From positions 62,001 to 126,000 of the forward strand of contig NZ_CP090958.1 of the NCBI RefSeq assembly GCF_025787225.1: a stretch of DNA of 64,000 nucleotides, read 5' to 3'. Positions 9,478 through 18,506 of the stretch are shown here, piece by piece; the stretch's first letter is position 1; every line of letters begins with the position of its first letter. This stretch comes from Saxibacter everestensis. GTDB taxonomy: Bacteria > Actinomycetota > Actinomycetes > Actinomycetales > Brevibacteriaceae. The notes beneath the pieces were generated by a model. The model was not told the DNA's origin. It saw only the letters and a list, made by a program, of their open reading frames with translations, and ran no database searches. A program made the translations under genes and the position numbers.

Positions 9478-10335
9478 TCAGGCGGGGCCGGGCTCAGTTA
9501 CCAGGCCGCAGAAGGCGCGGACGAGCTCCATCATCGCCGCTCGTGCGTCCCTGGTGTAGATGCGTGGATCGACGGCATCCGGATGCTCGTTCAGCGATCC
9601 GCGGAGCACGCCGGTCGCGGCGATATTGAGGGCGGTGCCCACGTTGACTTTGCGGATGCCCGCAGCGACGGCGGTGGCGATGACCGGGTCCGAAACGCCG
9701 GATGATCCGTGCAGCACGAGCGGCACGGGCACCGCCGCCGCGAGCTGCCGGATCAAATCGATGTCGAGTTCGGCGCTGCGGCTGCGCATCGCATGCGAGC
9801 TGCCGACCGCAACGGCGAGGCCGTCCACCCCGGTCTGCTCGACGAACCTCGCCGCTTCGCTCGGATCGGTGCGCACGCCCGGAGCATGCGCGCCGTCCTT
9901 GCCGCCGATCTGGCCGAGTTCTGCCTCCACCCATACGCCCAGCGCATGGGCGCGCTCGACCACCCTCCGGGTTGCGGCGACATTGTCGGCGTAATCACGC
10001 TTGGATGCGTCGAACATGACCGAGCCGACCCCGAACTCGCCCGCGCGGTCGAGGATGTCCTCGACGAGTTCTTCGTTTTCGATGTGGTCGAGGTGGATAC
10101 CCAGCGGGGTGCTGCCCGATCGGGCGATCTCCCGGCAGGCAGCAAGCAGGGGCTCAGGCGACCCGCGGAAGGCGATAGCGTTCTCGCTAATCTGAAGCAG
10201 CGCCGGACTGTTCGCGGCGGTGGCGCCAGCTGCGATCGCCTCGGCGTGTTCGAGTCCGATCACGTTGAAGGACGGTAGGGCTGTGCCCTCGGCGACGACT
10301 CTCGCGATTAGCTCCGCCGTTGGGGTGAGTGTCAT
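9478..10335 (-). CDS. Class II ketose-bisphosphate aldolase (GatY/KbaY/FbaB-like)
   Basis: 285 aa. Zinc enzyme motifs: LPSFNVIGLEHAEA near residue 19, HLDHIENEE near 81 (D-H), EAELGQIGGKDG near 136, HGSSGVSD near 206 and KVNVGTALN near 232. The short length and GQIGGKDG match the tagatose-1,6-bisphosphate / fructose-bisphosphate GatY branch, unlike the long class IIA enzyme at 15412. Would split tagatose-1,6-bisphosphate into glyceraldehyde-3-P and DHAP. ATG overlaps the GH4 stop (ATGA), so the two are one leftward operon. Confidence 0.87.
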   Translation of the reverse strand: MTLTPTAELIARVVAEGTALPSFNVIGLEHAEAIAAGATAANSPALLQISENAIAFRGSPEPLLAACREIARSGSTPLGIHLDHIENEELVEDILDRAGEFGVGSVMFDASKRDYADNVAATRRVVERAHALGVWVEAELGQIGGKDGAHAPGVRTDPSEAARFVEQTGVDGLAVAVGSSHAMRSRSAELDIDLIRQLAAAVPVPLVLHGSSGVSDPVIATAVAAGIRKVNVGTALNIAATGVLRGSLNEHPDAVDPRIYTRDARAAMMELVRAFCGLVTEPGPA

Positions 10336-11645
10336 TGTCCGGTCTCGAGTCGTCCGCCCAGCGAGACCGGGAGGAGGTCCGCGTGTGCTGCCGTGAGGTC
10401 GTCGCAGAGCGCCCAGATCTCCGCGGGGGTCAACGATGAGCTGGCATTGGGATCGACGAGCACTGCCTGACGCACAAGGTCCGGGTTGCCTGTTCGGGCG
10501 GCTTCGATCGTCAAGGCGGCCACGGAGAGATAAGTCCGATTCAGGGCGGCCCCCTGCGGCGGCACATCGCCGAAGGGCATCGGATGAACGCCAGAGCTGT
10601 CGACGAGGCTTGGGACCTCGACGACCGCACCCGCGGGCAGGTTGCTGATCAGACCGCGGTTGACGACGTTCGCGTGGATCGTGCGTTGCGAACCGGTCAG
10701 GATCGAGTGGATGATCTGAGGCGCGTACTCGGCTGCGCTCTCCTCAAGTTCGAGGGACCGGCCGTCCGCAAGGGCGGCTTTGGCTTGATTGAACTCGGCG
10801 ACGTTTTCCTCGGAGATTCCGATGTACTCGAGGGGGCGAAGCCGGAACTTCTCGATTTGGGCGTCTGATCGTAGAAACCACGACAAGTACTCAGCAGAGT
10901 GCTCACTCGTCTCAGTCGGGTAGAAGCCGATTCGCTCGAAGATCTCGACCCGCACCCGTCGCCGGAGTTCGGGGTCGGCGGCAATCGCCTCACGCAGCTT
11001 GGGGTAGAGGTCTTCGCCGTCGCGGGACCACTCGACGAGCCATGCCTGATGGTTCACACCCGCCGCACGGTAGTGAGTTCCTTCCAGCGGGACGCCGATA
11101 AGCCCGCAGAGGTCGCTGACCGTCCAGTACACGCTGTGGCAGAGGCCAACCGTCTTCAACTGCGGTGCGACCAATGACATCCACCAGACGTTCATCGCCA
11201 TCGGGTTGGTGTAGTTGAGGAACCAGGCCTCAGGGCAGAGCTCAAGCATGTCGGAGGCGATTCCCGATAGCACCGGGAACGTGCGCAGCGCCCGGAAAAC
11301 GCCGCCAACGCCAGTCGTGTCGCCTATTGTCTGCCGAAGTCCGGCTGCGGCCGGGATCTCGAGGTCGAGACGGGTCGATTCGATCCCGCCCACCTGGATC
11401 ATGTTGACTACGAAATCCGCACCTTTCAGCGCCTGCCGGCGATCCAGTGTCGCGACGATCTGCACGGCACGATCGAAGTGTTGAGCTATCTGTTCCGCTG
11501 TACCACGCGCGACGTCGAGCCGGTCGGGTTCGATGTCGTGGAGGACGATACGCAGCGACGGAAGGTCGTCGAAGCGAAACAAATCGGCGAGCAGCTGGCG
11601 GGTGAAGACAACGCTTCCCGCTCCGAGGAAAACAATCTGAGTCAT
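10332..11645 (-). CDS. GH4 alpha-galactosidase (MelA-like), NAD and Mn dependent
   Basis: 437 aa from ATG 11645; upstream frame extension is not family-like. The N-terminal Rossmann motif IVFLGAGSVVFTRQLL binds NAD. DFVVNMIQVGG near 75, QTIGDTTGVGGVFRALRT near 99, LNYTNPMAMN near 139, GLCHSV near 164 (Mn-ligand Cys) and AGVNHQAW near 192 (Mn-ligand His) all match MelA of enteric bacteria. GH4 enzymes use a redox/elimination mechanism and act in the cytosol. Likely substrates are alpha-galactosides; alpha-linked galactosamine fits the neighbouring GH114 but is inference. First gene of a two-gene leftward operon with the aldolase. Confidence 0.88.
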   Translation of the reverse strand: MTQIVFLGAGSVVFTRQLLADLFRFDDLPSLRIVLHDIEPDRLDVARGTAEQIAQHFDRAVQIVATLDRRQALKGADFVVNMIQVGGIESTRLDLEIPAAAGLRQTIGDTTGVGGVFRALRTFPVLSGIASDMLELCPEAWFLNYTNPMAMNVWWMSLVAPQLKTVGLCHSVYWTVSDLCGLIGVPLEGTHYRAAGVNHQAWLVEWSRDGEDLYPKLREAIAADPELRRRVRVEIFERIGFYPTETSEHSAEYLSWFLRSDAQIEKFRLRPLEYIGISEENVAEFNQAKAALADGRSLELEESAAEYAPQIIHSILTGSQRTIHANVVNRGLISNLPAGAVVEVPSLVDSSGVHPMPFGDVPPQGAALNRTYLSVAALTIEAARTGNPDLVRQAVLVDPNASSSLTPAEIWALCDDLTAAHADLLPVSLGGRLETGQ

Positions 11646-11682
11646 GCAGCGATCATCCGACAGTCTGTGTAATCCGCGCAAC

Positions 11683-11718
11683 AAAATGAGTGATTCGTGT
11701 ATAAAGTGATCAGATGAA
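11683..11718. promoter_or_regulatory. Candidate operators between GH4 and DeoR genes
   Basis: On the minus strand, TTCATCTG (11711-11718) and CTCATTTT (11683-11690) resemble the paired octamers at 8319-8338. A TATAAA at 11699-11704 may be part of the rightward promoter. Supports control of both divergons by the adjacent DeoR regulator. Confidence 0.35.
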
Positions 11719-11754
11719 CTGATTGGCTGGCGGCACCGAGAAGAAGGATGGACA

Positions 11755-12567
11755 TTGATCGCGACATCTACCGAGACTCTTATTGCGCGCGTGACATCGG
11801 GTCGCCGGGCGAAACGCATGGTGGCCATCCTCGACCTGGTGGCGGAGCGCGGGACGATCAGCCTCGCGGATCTCCTGGAGACACTGTCGATCTCGGCGGC
11901 GACTGCTCGGCGCGACCTCGCCGAGCTGGCTGAACAAAATCTCATCCTGCGCACCCACGGCGGAGCATCCGCTGTCGATCGCGGCCGGGAGATACCGGTC
12001 GCCCTTCGCGACACCAGATTCCAGGATGCGAAACGGACAATTGCGAAAGCGATGGTCAAACGACTGCCCGCCGAGCGACACGTGATAGCCCTCAGTGGTG
12101 GAACCACCACCGCCAGCGTTGCGCGCGAACTGGCAACGCACCGAGACATAGCCGTCGTCACCAATTCCCTCACCATCGCCGGACTGCTCTCTGGCTACCC
12201 GGATGTGCGCGTTGTGATGACCGGTGGATTTCTGCGTCCCCAATCACTCGAACTCGTTGGCGCGCTGGCGGAGAACACATTCAATTCGGTCAACGTCGGC
12301 ACCGCAATCGTGGGCGCCGACGGTGTGAGTGCCTCGGCCGGCGTGACGACTCACGATGAGACGGAGGCACGGACCAATCATGCGATGGTAGCGAAAGCAC
12401 AACGCGCCGTAGTGGTGGCGGACGGATCGAAGATTGGCCGAGTCGCACTAGCCCAGATTGCCGACATCGATAAGATCTCAATGCTGATAACCGACAAAAG
12501 CGCCGACCCCGAAGCGCTGAGTGAAATCCGCGCGGCCGGGGTCGAAGTCGTGATTGCCGACGCCTGA
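11755..12567 (+). CDS. DeoR/GlpR-family transcriptional regulator
   Basis: 270 aa. The winged helix (about residues 19-75) holds ISLADLLETLSISAATARRDLAEL and the invariant LRTHGGA. The C-terminal ISOCOT-like sensor has ALSGGTTTASVARELA near 121, VTNSLTIA, VMTGG near 161 and VGADGVSASAGVT near 183, which binds a sugar phosphate. TTG start with AAGGATG close upstream; a later GTG at 11820 would truncate the helix-turn-helix region. Divergent from GH4-aldolase and almost surely the local repressor, induced by a phosphorylated intermediate such as tagatose-6-P or galactosamine-6-P (inference). Confidence 0.9.
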   Translation: MIATSTETLIARVTSGRRAKRMVAILDLVAERGTISLADLLETLSISAATARRDLAELAEQNLILRTHGGASAVDRGREIPVALRDTRFQDAKRTIAKAMVKRLPAERHVIALSGGTTTASVARELATHRDIAVVTNSLTIAGLLSGYPDVRVVMTGGFLRPQSLELVGALAENTFNSVNVGTAIVGADGVSASAGVTTHDETEARTNHAMVAKAQRAVVVADGSKIGRVALAQIADIDKISMLITDKSADPEALSEIRAAGVEVVIADA

Positions 12568-12605
12568 ACATCTCAACTGTTGTCTGCAACGGGTGTGACA
12601 GTGGG

Positions 12606-12631
12606 CGGGCGGCTTTGGCCTCGGCCGCCCG
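12606..12631 (+). terminator. GC-rich hairpin after DeoR gene
   Basis: Eight-bp perfect stem, 12606-12613 with 12624-12631, around a 10-base loop, 38 bases after the regulator's stop. Confidence 0.55.
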
Positions 12632-12728
12632 GCGGCATTGACGCACCACCACCGGGCGGCAAGTATGTGAAAACCGCAGTCTCGGAAGAATGGCGGCGGT
12701 AGCGAACGTCCGACGAAACGGGGTAGCC

Positions 12729-13751
12729 ATGAAAATCGCGGTAATAGGCGCAACCGGGAACGTGGGGACGGCGATACTTCGCCGGTTGCACGAGAGTCCG
12801 GATGTCGACGGCATAGTCGGGGTGAGCAGGCGCCGGCCGGATGGGGCCGCCGCGCCGTACCACAATGTCACCTGGCACCAGATCGATGTCGGCGACAGAA
12901 CCGCGATCGACGAACTTTCCCCGGTGCTGCGTGGCGTAGACGCGGTCATCCACCTGGCCTGGCTGCTGCAGCCGAACCACCAGGAAAGCGTTCTTTACCG
13001 GACAAACGTCACCGGAACGGCGAACCTGCTGGCCGCCGCCGAGCTGGCCGGCGTGCCTCATGTGATCTGCGCGTCGTCAGTCGGTGCCTACAGCCCGGCG
13101 TCCAAGGACACCCGGGTTGACGAGACCTGGCCCACCGGCGGAATCCATACCTCTCATTACAGTCGGCACAAGGCCGCACAGGAACGACTGCTCGATGGAT
13201 TCGAGGCCCGCCATCCGCAGATCACCGTCAGCCGGCTTCGGCCCGGGCTGATCTTCCAGGGCGCGGCCGGAAGCGAGATCGGCCGGTACTTTCTCGGACC
13301 CTTTGTGCCAAAGGGATGGCTGGGCCGACTGCCGCTCGGTTTGCTGCCGTTTCCGGCCAGATTGCAGTTTCAGGCTGTGCACTCCGATGATGTCGCAGAA
13401 GCCTATTGTCAGGTAGCCGCGCAACAGGCAGCAGGCGCATTCAACATAGCCGCCGAGCCGGTGTTGGGGCCGGACAACCTGCCATCCCTTTTGGGCGCCG
13501 GCCGCACCATCGACCTGCCAGTTTCAGTGCTGCGCTCCGCGGCCGCGCTCAGCTGGCGCCTTCGGGTTCAGCGCTCAGATCCCGGTTGGGTCGACATGGC
13601 GGCGCAAGCCCCGTTGATGTCGACCGAGCGGGCTCGGACGGTGCTCGGTTGGCGGGCAAAGATGAGCGCGATGGAGGCTGCCGCCGACGTGATTCGCGGA
13701 CTGGGCTCCGGCGACGGCCTCAGTCAATCGCCGCCGCTGTCTCCGCGCTGA
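12729..13751 (+). CDS. NAD-dependent epimerase/dehydratase (extended SDR)
   Basis: 340 aa from ATG 12729, just before the Rossmann motif KIAVIGATGNVGTAILRRL; the frame's earlier start lacks support. DAVIHLAW near residue 72 and the catalytic YSRHKAAQE near 146 (Y-x-x-x-K), with SSVGAYSP before it, are those of atypical NAD(P)-binding sugar-nucleotide epimerase-like proteins. A C-terminal tail past the HSDDVAEAY motif binds a variable substrate. No operon partner; substrate unknown. Many actinomycete relatives are annotated only as epimerases. Confidence 0.82.
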   Translation: MKIAVIGATGNVGTAILRRLHESPDVDGIVGVSRRRPDGAAAPYHNVTWHQIDVGDRTAIDELSPVLRGVDAVIHLAWLLQPNHQESVLYRTNVTGTANLLAAAELAGVPHVICASSVGAYSPASKDTRVDETWPTGGIHTSHYSRHKAAQERLLDGFEARHPQITVSRLRPGLIFQGAAGSEIGRYFLGPFVPKGWLGRLPLGLLPFPARLQFQAVHSDDVAEAYCQVAAQQAAGAFNIAAEPVLGPDNLPSLLGAGRTIDLPVSVLRSAAALSWRLRVQRSDPGWVDMAAQAPLMSTERARTVLGWRAKMSAMEAAADVIRGLGSGDGLSQSPPLSPR

Positions 13752-13887
13752 CGCGTACTTCCGCGCAGCTCGCCTGTCGTCGCGTTGTCCGCCATTGAGC
13801 TCCGGCAGCAGCTCGGTCGGCACGACCCCGATGTCCGTGCGCTGCTTGCGTGCCGCGGCGGGCAGGATCCGTACCGGACAGCCGTTG

Positions 13888-15216
13888 CTAGTGGACTCTG
13901 ACATGGCGGACCCGGAGCGGGATCACGATCAGCAGGCCGAGCAGCAGCACGACCGCGATGCCGAGGACGCCGGCTCGCTGGAACCCGAAGATACTGATCG
14001 CGGTGGAGAAGGCCAGAGGTCCGAGGAAGCTGACGGACCTGCCGGTCGTTGCGTAAAGGCCGAAATTCTCGCCCTCACGTCCGGCTGGTGTGATCCGGGC
14101 GAGCAGCGTGCGGGATGACGACTGGACCGGGCCGACGAAAAACGACAGCACCATCGCGCACACCCAGAACACCGTCTGGTTCTCGCTGATCATGATCGGC
14201 ACGGTCCCGGCGATAAGGCATAGCAGCCCCGCCACGATCACCGTCTTCGAACCGAGCCGGTCGTCGAGCGGGCCGCCGATCAGTGCGCCGGTGCCGGCCA
14301 CCACGTTGGCCGCGATGCCGAGGACTATAATCTCGCTGGCGCTGAATCCATAGCTGCCTGCGGCCAGAACACCGGCAAACGAGAAGATCGCGGCCAGTCC
14401 GTCGCGGAAGATCGCGCTGGCCAGGAAGAAGTGCAGGGTGCGCCGGTCCTCGCGCCATAGCTCACCCAGTCGGCGTATCAGGCGTTTGTAATCGCCCAGG
14501 AATGCCTTGACCGCGGCGAGGGGACCGCTGGCTTCGACTGCGTCATCGCGCGGCGGATTTTTCGGTCCGGTGATCAGGATCGGAATTGCGAAGATGGCGA
14601 ACCAGGCAGCGGCGGCGGCGGCAACAAGCCGGTAGCGTAAGCCGTCGGCGTCGGAGGCACCGAGCAGGCCGACATCGGGCTGAATGAACGCGAAGAGCAT
14701 CAACACGAGCAGGACGAGGCCACCGAAGTAGCCCATGCCCCAGCCGAACCCGGAGAGTTTGCCGATGTTCTTCTCGCTGGCGATCCGCAGCAGCATCCCG
14801 TTGTAGCTCACTTCGGCGAACTCGAAGAAGACACTGCCGGTCGCCACCAGGATCAGGCCGAGTAACAGGTACTCGGGAGAGTCGCGGACGAAAAACATGC
14901 CGGCCATCGATGCGACGACGATGAATGTGTGCAGGCCGAGCCAGAAACGGTGCCGTCCGGCGACATCGGCACGGGTGCCCGCGGCTGGCGCTATTACGGC
15001 AATGATCAGGCCGGCGATGGAGAGCGCGTAGCCGAGCTGTGCGCTGCCATCGGTCTCATTCGCAGCCACGCCCTTGGTCAGGTACGGCGCGAAGACGAAG
15101 GTGATGATGACGGCGTTGAATGCTGCAGACCCCCAGTCCCACAGTGCCCAGCTGACAACCGCCTGCTTCGAGGTCACCCCGGCGGTCTCCGTGGGCCTTC
15201 CATTGTGCACAGTCAA
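13888..15216 (-). CDS. UMF1-family (Atg22-like) MFS transporter
   Basis: 442 aa, twelve predicted membrane helices. SWALWDWGSAAFNAVI near residue 29 is the hallmark N-terminal motif of the UMF1/vacuole-effluxer family, and GFGWGMGYFGG near 156 is its second signature. Members are thought to export small metabolites such as amino acids; the substrate here is unknown. Start chosen is TTG 15216, giving the usual N-terminal length though without a visible ribosome site; GTG 15177 is an alternative. It abuts the repeat element at 15217 exactly and is divergent from fbaA. Confidence 0.82.
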   Translation of the reverse strand: MTVHNGRPTETAGVTSKQAVVSWALWDWGSAAFNAVIITFVFAPYLTKGVAANETDGSAQLGYALSIAGLIIAVIAPAAGTRADVAGRHRFWLGLHTFIVVASMAGMFFVRDSPEYLLLGLILVATGSVFFEFAEVSYNGMLLRIASEKNIGKLSGFGWGMGYFGGLVLLVLMLFAFIQPDVGLLGASDADGLRYRLVAAAAAAWFAIFAIPILITGPKNPPRDDAVEASGPLAAVKAFLGDYKRLIRRLGELWREDRRTLHFFLASAIFRDGLAAIFSFAGVLAAGSYGFSASEIIVLGIAANVVAGTGALIGGPLDDRLGSKTVIVAGLLCLIAGTVPIMISENQTVFWVCAMVLSFFVGPVQSSSRTLLARITPAGREGENFGLYATTGRSVSFLGPLAFSTAISIFGFQRAGVLGIAVVLLLGLLIVIPLRVRHVRVH

Positions 15217-15292
15217 GGCGAAACGGTCCGCTCTGTAGGTTCTGGTAGTGGCAATTTAGTGACGACCATATCGAAGAAGTGGACCGTGCGGC
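15217..15292. repeat. Palindromic repeat element, copy 3 (diverged core)
   Basis: Left arm GGCGAAACGGTCCGCT is identical to the arm of the element at 42884, and the right arm AAGTGGACC also matches. The core differs. Length and arm spacing (about 75 bp) equal those of the copies at 42884 and 46076. Sits in the divergent UMF1-fbaA gap. Confidence 0.65.
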
Positions 15293-15411
15293 AGGTATTG
15301 CCAGCACCCCCTGTGGGTGGCGACCCTGCGGCAGGCATGGAAAGATCGTCAGTATCGGAGTCGATGCGGCTCCTGTACGACTCTTGACGTTCTCAAAGAA
15401 GGAGCCAGCAA

Positions 15412-16434
<1,023 letters not shown>

Positions 16435-16468
16435 TCCTGGGGTCCCGAGTTAGGACCGCGAACTTCAG

Positions 16469-16503
16469 GCAGGACCGCGGCCGATCGACGATCGCGGTCC
16501 TGC
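16469..16503 (+). terminator. fbaA terminator hairpin
   Basis: Perfect 11-bp stem (16469-16479 with 16493-16503) with a 13-base loop, 35 bases after the stop. It runs directly into a 31-bp tandem duplication (16501-16562). Confidence 0.7.
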
Positions 16504-16562
16504 ACAGGGTTCGCGTTCCTTGCCGGCAGCCTGCGCAGGGTTCGCGTTCCTGGCCCAGCCTT

Positions 16563-17255
16563 CTAGCGCCGCCCGGAAGGCTGGGCGTCGCTGGTGGCGA
16601 CTTCTTCTGCCGCAGACTCCCCAATGGTCTCGAACAGTGAATCGGCGAAGTTCTTCGCAATGTTCGGCCGGTCGAGGCGTTGCACGAGATCGTTGGCCAG
16701 CTGCCACAGCTTGACGTTGGCCAGCTGGGAGTGCCGGCTCAAAATGCTGAATGCCGCCGCATCGTCGATGCCATAGAAGGCCATAAGCGCTCCTTTGGCC
16801 TGCTCGATGCTGGCCCTGTGCTCGGCCGAACGGGTCACCGCTTCGTGCGTTTCGCGATGAATTTCCGCCTTGCGGCTACGGGTGAGGTCAATCAGGAAGC
16901 CGTTTACCCTTGTCACTTTGTTGTCGTCATCCTGAATTCCATGTCCGACGGCGACAACGTGCCGGACCGTATTGTGGGAATCGAGGAGCCGGTAGTAATG
17001 GCTGAACGCCTCGCCCGTCGAGGTTGCCTGGATGAAGACCCGGCGAACATCGGAGCGGTCGTCTGGGTGCTTGTGTGCCAGCAGAAAGCCGGTTGTCGGG
17101 ACGATATCCCCGGGTTCAAAACCGTGGATCTCATACATTTCGTCCGACCAGGTCCACGTCTTGGCCGCGGTGTCGTACGTGAACGTCCCCACTAGGTTCC
17201 CGGAAGTCGGAACGCTGGAGGCCGCCGACGGGCTCGAAGTATCACCAAAAGCCAT
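16563..17255 (-). CDS. PAS-ANTAR antitermination regulator
   Basis: 230 aa from ATG 17255 with AGAAGGAATG upstream. PAS domain about residues 20-125 (FTYDTAAKTWTWSDEMYEIHGF, then HPDDRSDVRRVF and RLLDSHNTVRHVV). ANTAR domain about 145-205 (RASIEQAKGALMAFYGIDDAAAFSILSRHSQ), a three-helix RNA-binding fold that favours antitermination at two-hexaloop hairpins. The PAS domain would sense an unknown small signal. This architecture is common in actinomycetes, often in stress control. Tail-to-tail with fbaA. Target RNAs cannot be told from this window. Confidence 0.9.
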   Translation of the reverse strand: MAFGDTSSPSAASSVPTSGNLVGTFTYDTAAKTWTWSDEMYEIHGFEPGDIVPTTGFLLAHKHPDDRSDVRRVFIQATSTGEAFSHYYRLLDSHNTVRHVVAVGHGIQDDDNKVTRVNGFLIDLTRSRKAEIHRETHEAVTRSAEHRASIEQAKGALMAFYGIDDAAAFSILSRHSQLANVKLWQLANDLVQRLDRPNIAKNFADSLFETIGESAAEEVATSDAQPSGRR

Positions 17256-17464
17256 AGTGTGCTCATTCCTTCTGATGGACGAACCATCCAAAAAAGACTG
17301 AAGCCGACCTCTTGACCTGTATAAGACGGTAACGATCGTCCAGTAGAAGCGCAAGCTCGAGTCAGTTCATGACGAAGGAGCCTGGCGCGGCTAAGCATGG
17401 GCTGCGAACATGTGCGGCGCGGTAGGCGTGACCCGAATCGCGCACGGCGCGATGGGTGGCGAAC

Positions 17465-17506
17465 GCAAGGAACGCCGACCGCTTGCAAGCGATCGGCGTT
17501 CCTTGC
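17465..17506 (-). terminator. Long palindromic terminator of the DUF3618 operon
   Basis: Outer stem 17465-17478 with 17493-17506 (14 bp perfect), inner palindrome 17480-17491. It lies 12 bases downstream of the DUF3618 stop on the minus strand. Confidence 0.8.
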
Positions 17507-17517
17507 CAGGGGCGAAG

Positions 17518-18075
17518 TCAGTTGTTTGGCTTCACGTCCCGCGCGGCTTCCTGCGCGTGGCCACCTACTCGCTCGGCTTCGCTGGCACCCTGGTCCTTCA
17601 CAGTCTGCGCCGAATCGGTCACCTGATCCTTGACCGCGGTGGCCGCCTCTTGCGCCGGCTCCCGCAGGTTATCGGCGGCCTCCTTGGCGGCGTCGCCAAG
17701 CCCTTCGCTTGCCTTCGACTTGATTTGGACAGCAAGTTCCTCTTCCTGGCGGCTGGCCGGAATCAATGCGGCGAGCAGCATGCCCGCACCGAACGCAATC
17801 GCCCCCATGGCGAGCGGGTTGCCCTCGGCTTTGCCGCGGATCTTGTCAGGAGCATCGGAAGCAGCGCGCTTCAAAGCCGCCCCACCCTTGCCCGGCCCGG
17901 AGTCGGCACCGAACAATTTGTCCTTGACGTTTCCCGCGGCGTCGCGCACTTTCTCCGTTTGCCGATGCGCAATGCTGCGTGGGTTGACCTTGTCCTCGAT
18001 CGCATCGACATCGTTGCTGAGATTGCTTTGCGTGCGCTCGATATCAGCCCGGATTTCGTCTGGGTTATCGCTCAT
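17518..18075 (-). CDS. DUF3618 domain protein
   Basis: 185 aa. The N-terminal PDEIRADIERTQSNLSNDVDAIEDKVNP (about residues 5-32) is the DUF3618 signature. A membrane helix near residues 90-108 (AIAFGAGMLLAALIPA) follows an amphipathic, Ala/Lys-rich region, and a hydrophilic coiled-coil-like tail ends the protein. Found in actinomycete envelope-associated operons; molecular role not established. Its ATG overlaps the upstream Holin-X stop, so the three genes down to 19408 are one leftward, translationally coupled operon. Confidence 0.87.
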   Translation of the reverse strand: MSDNPDEIRADIERTQSNLSNDVDAIEDKVNPRSIAHRQTEKVRDAAGNVKDKLFGADSGPGKGGAALKRAASDAPDKIRGKAEGNPLAMGAIAFGAGMLLAALIPASRQEEELAVQIKSKASEGLGDAAKEAADNLREPAQEAATAVKDQVTDSAQTVKDQGASEAERVGGHAQEAARDVKPNN

Positions 18076-18506
18076 TGCCGACCCTCGTTTCCTTTAAGTG
18101 CCTCGGGGATTTCCTTGACGGTGCTCGCGGTCTCCGGGAGGCCCTGAGCTTGCTTGAGTTTTCCTCGGCCGACCATGGCCAGGACAAGCGCTACGACTGC
18201 CCAGATGACGGCGACGATAATTGCGGACCAGCCGAAGCCGATCTGGGTGCCCAGCCCGTACCATAGCGCCGCGGAGAGAAACAGCAGCACGAATTGGGCT
18301 GCAATCAACGCACCGACGAGTAGTCCGATGCCAGCGCCAGCCTTTTGTGCTGTTTGCCGTGCTTCCGCCTTCGCGAGCGCGATCTCCTGACGCAGCAGCG
18401 TGGAGAGATCCTGAGTCAACCGGCCTACGAGGTCACCGAGCGACGCAGCCGACGCGTTGTCGGCGTTGCCTGCCGCCGAGTGACCTCCCGCGGAATGGCT
18501 GGTCAT
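18072..18506 (-). CDS. Actinobacterial Holin-X family membrane protein
   Basis: 144 aa. LGDLVGRLTQDLSTLLRQEIALAKAEA (residues about 23-49) is the conserved amphipathic start of the phage_holin_3_6 family, followed by two membrane helices (about 57-82 and 88-110). Despite the name these are chromosomal proteins of unknown, probably envelope-related function, and there is no phage context. It sits between DUF3618 and the low-complexity membrane protein, overlapping both by four bases. Confidence 0.85.
   Translation of the reverse strand: MTSHSAGGHSAAGNADNASAASLGDLVGRLTQDLSTLLRQEIALAKAEARQTAQKAGAGIGLLVGALIAAQFVLLFLSAALWYGLGTQIGFGWSAIIVAVIWAVVALVLAMVGRGKLKQAQGLPETASTVKEIPEALKGNEGRQ

Noticed and set aside
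13406-13798. 130-codon frame inside the epimerase gene
   Set aside because: Arginine/serine-rich shadow in another frame of a well-supported gene.
18072-18506. Phage holin as evidence of a prophage
   Set aside because: Holin-X is a chromosomal actinomycete family; no endolysin, integrase or structural phage gene is present.
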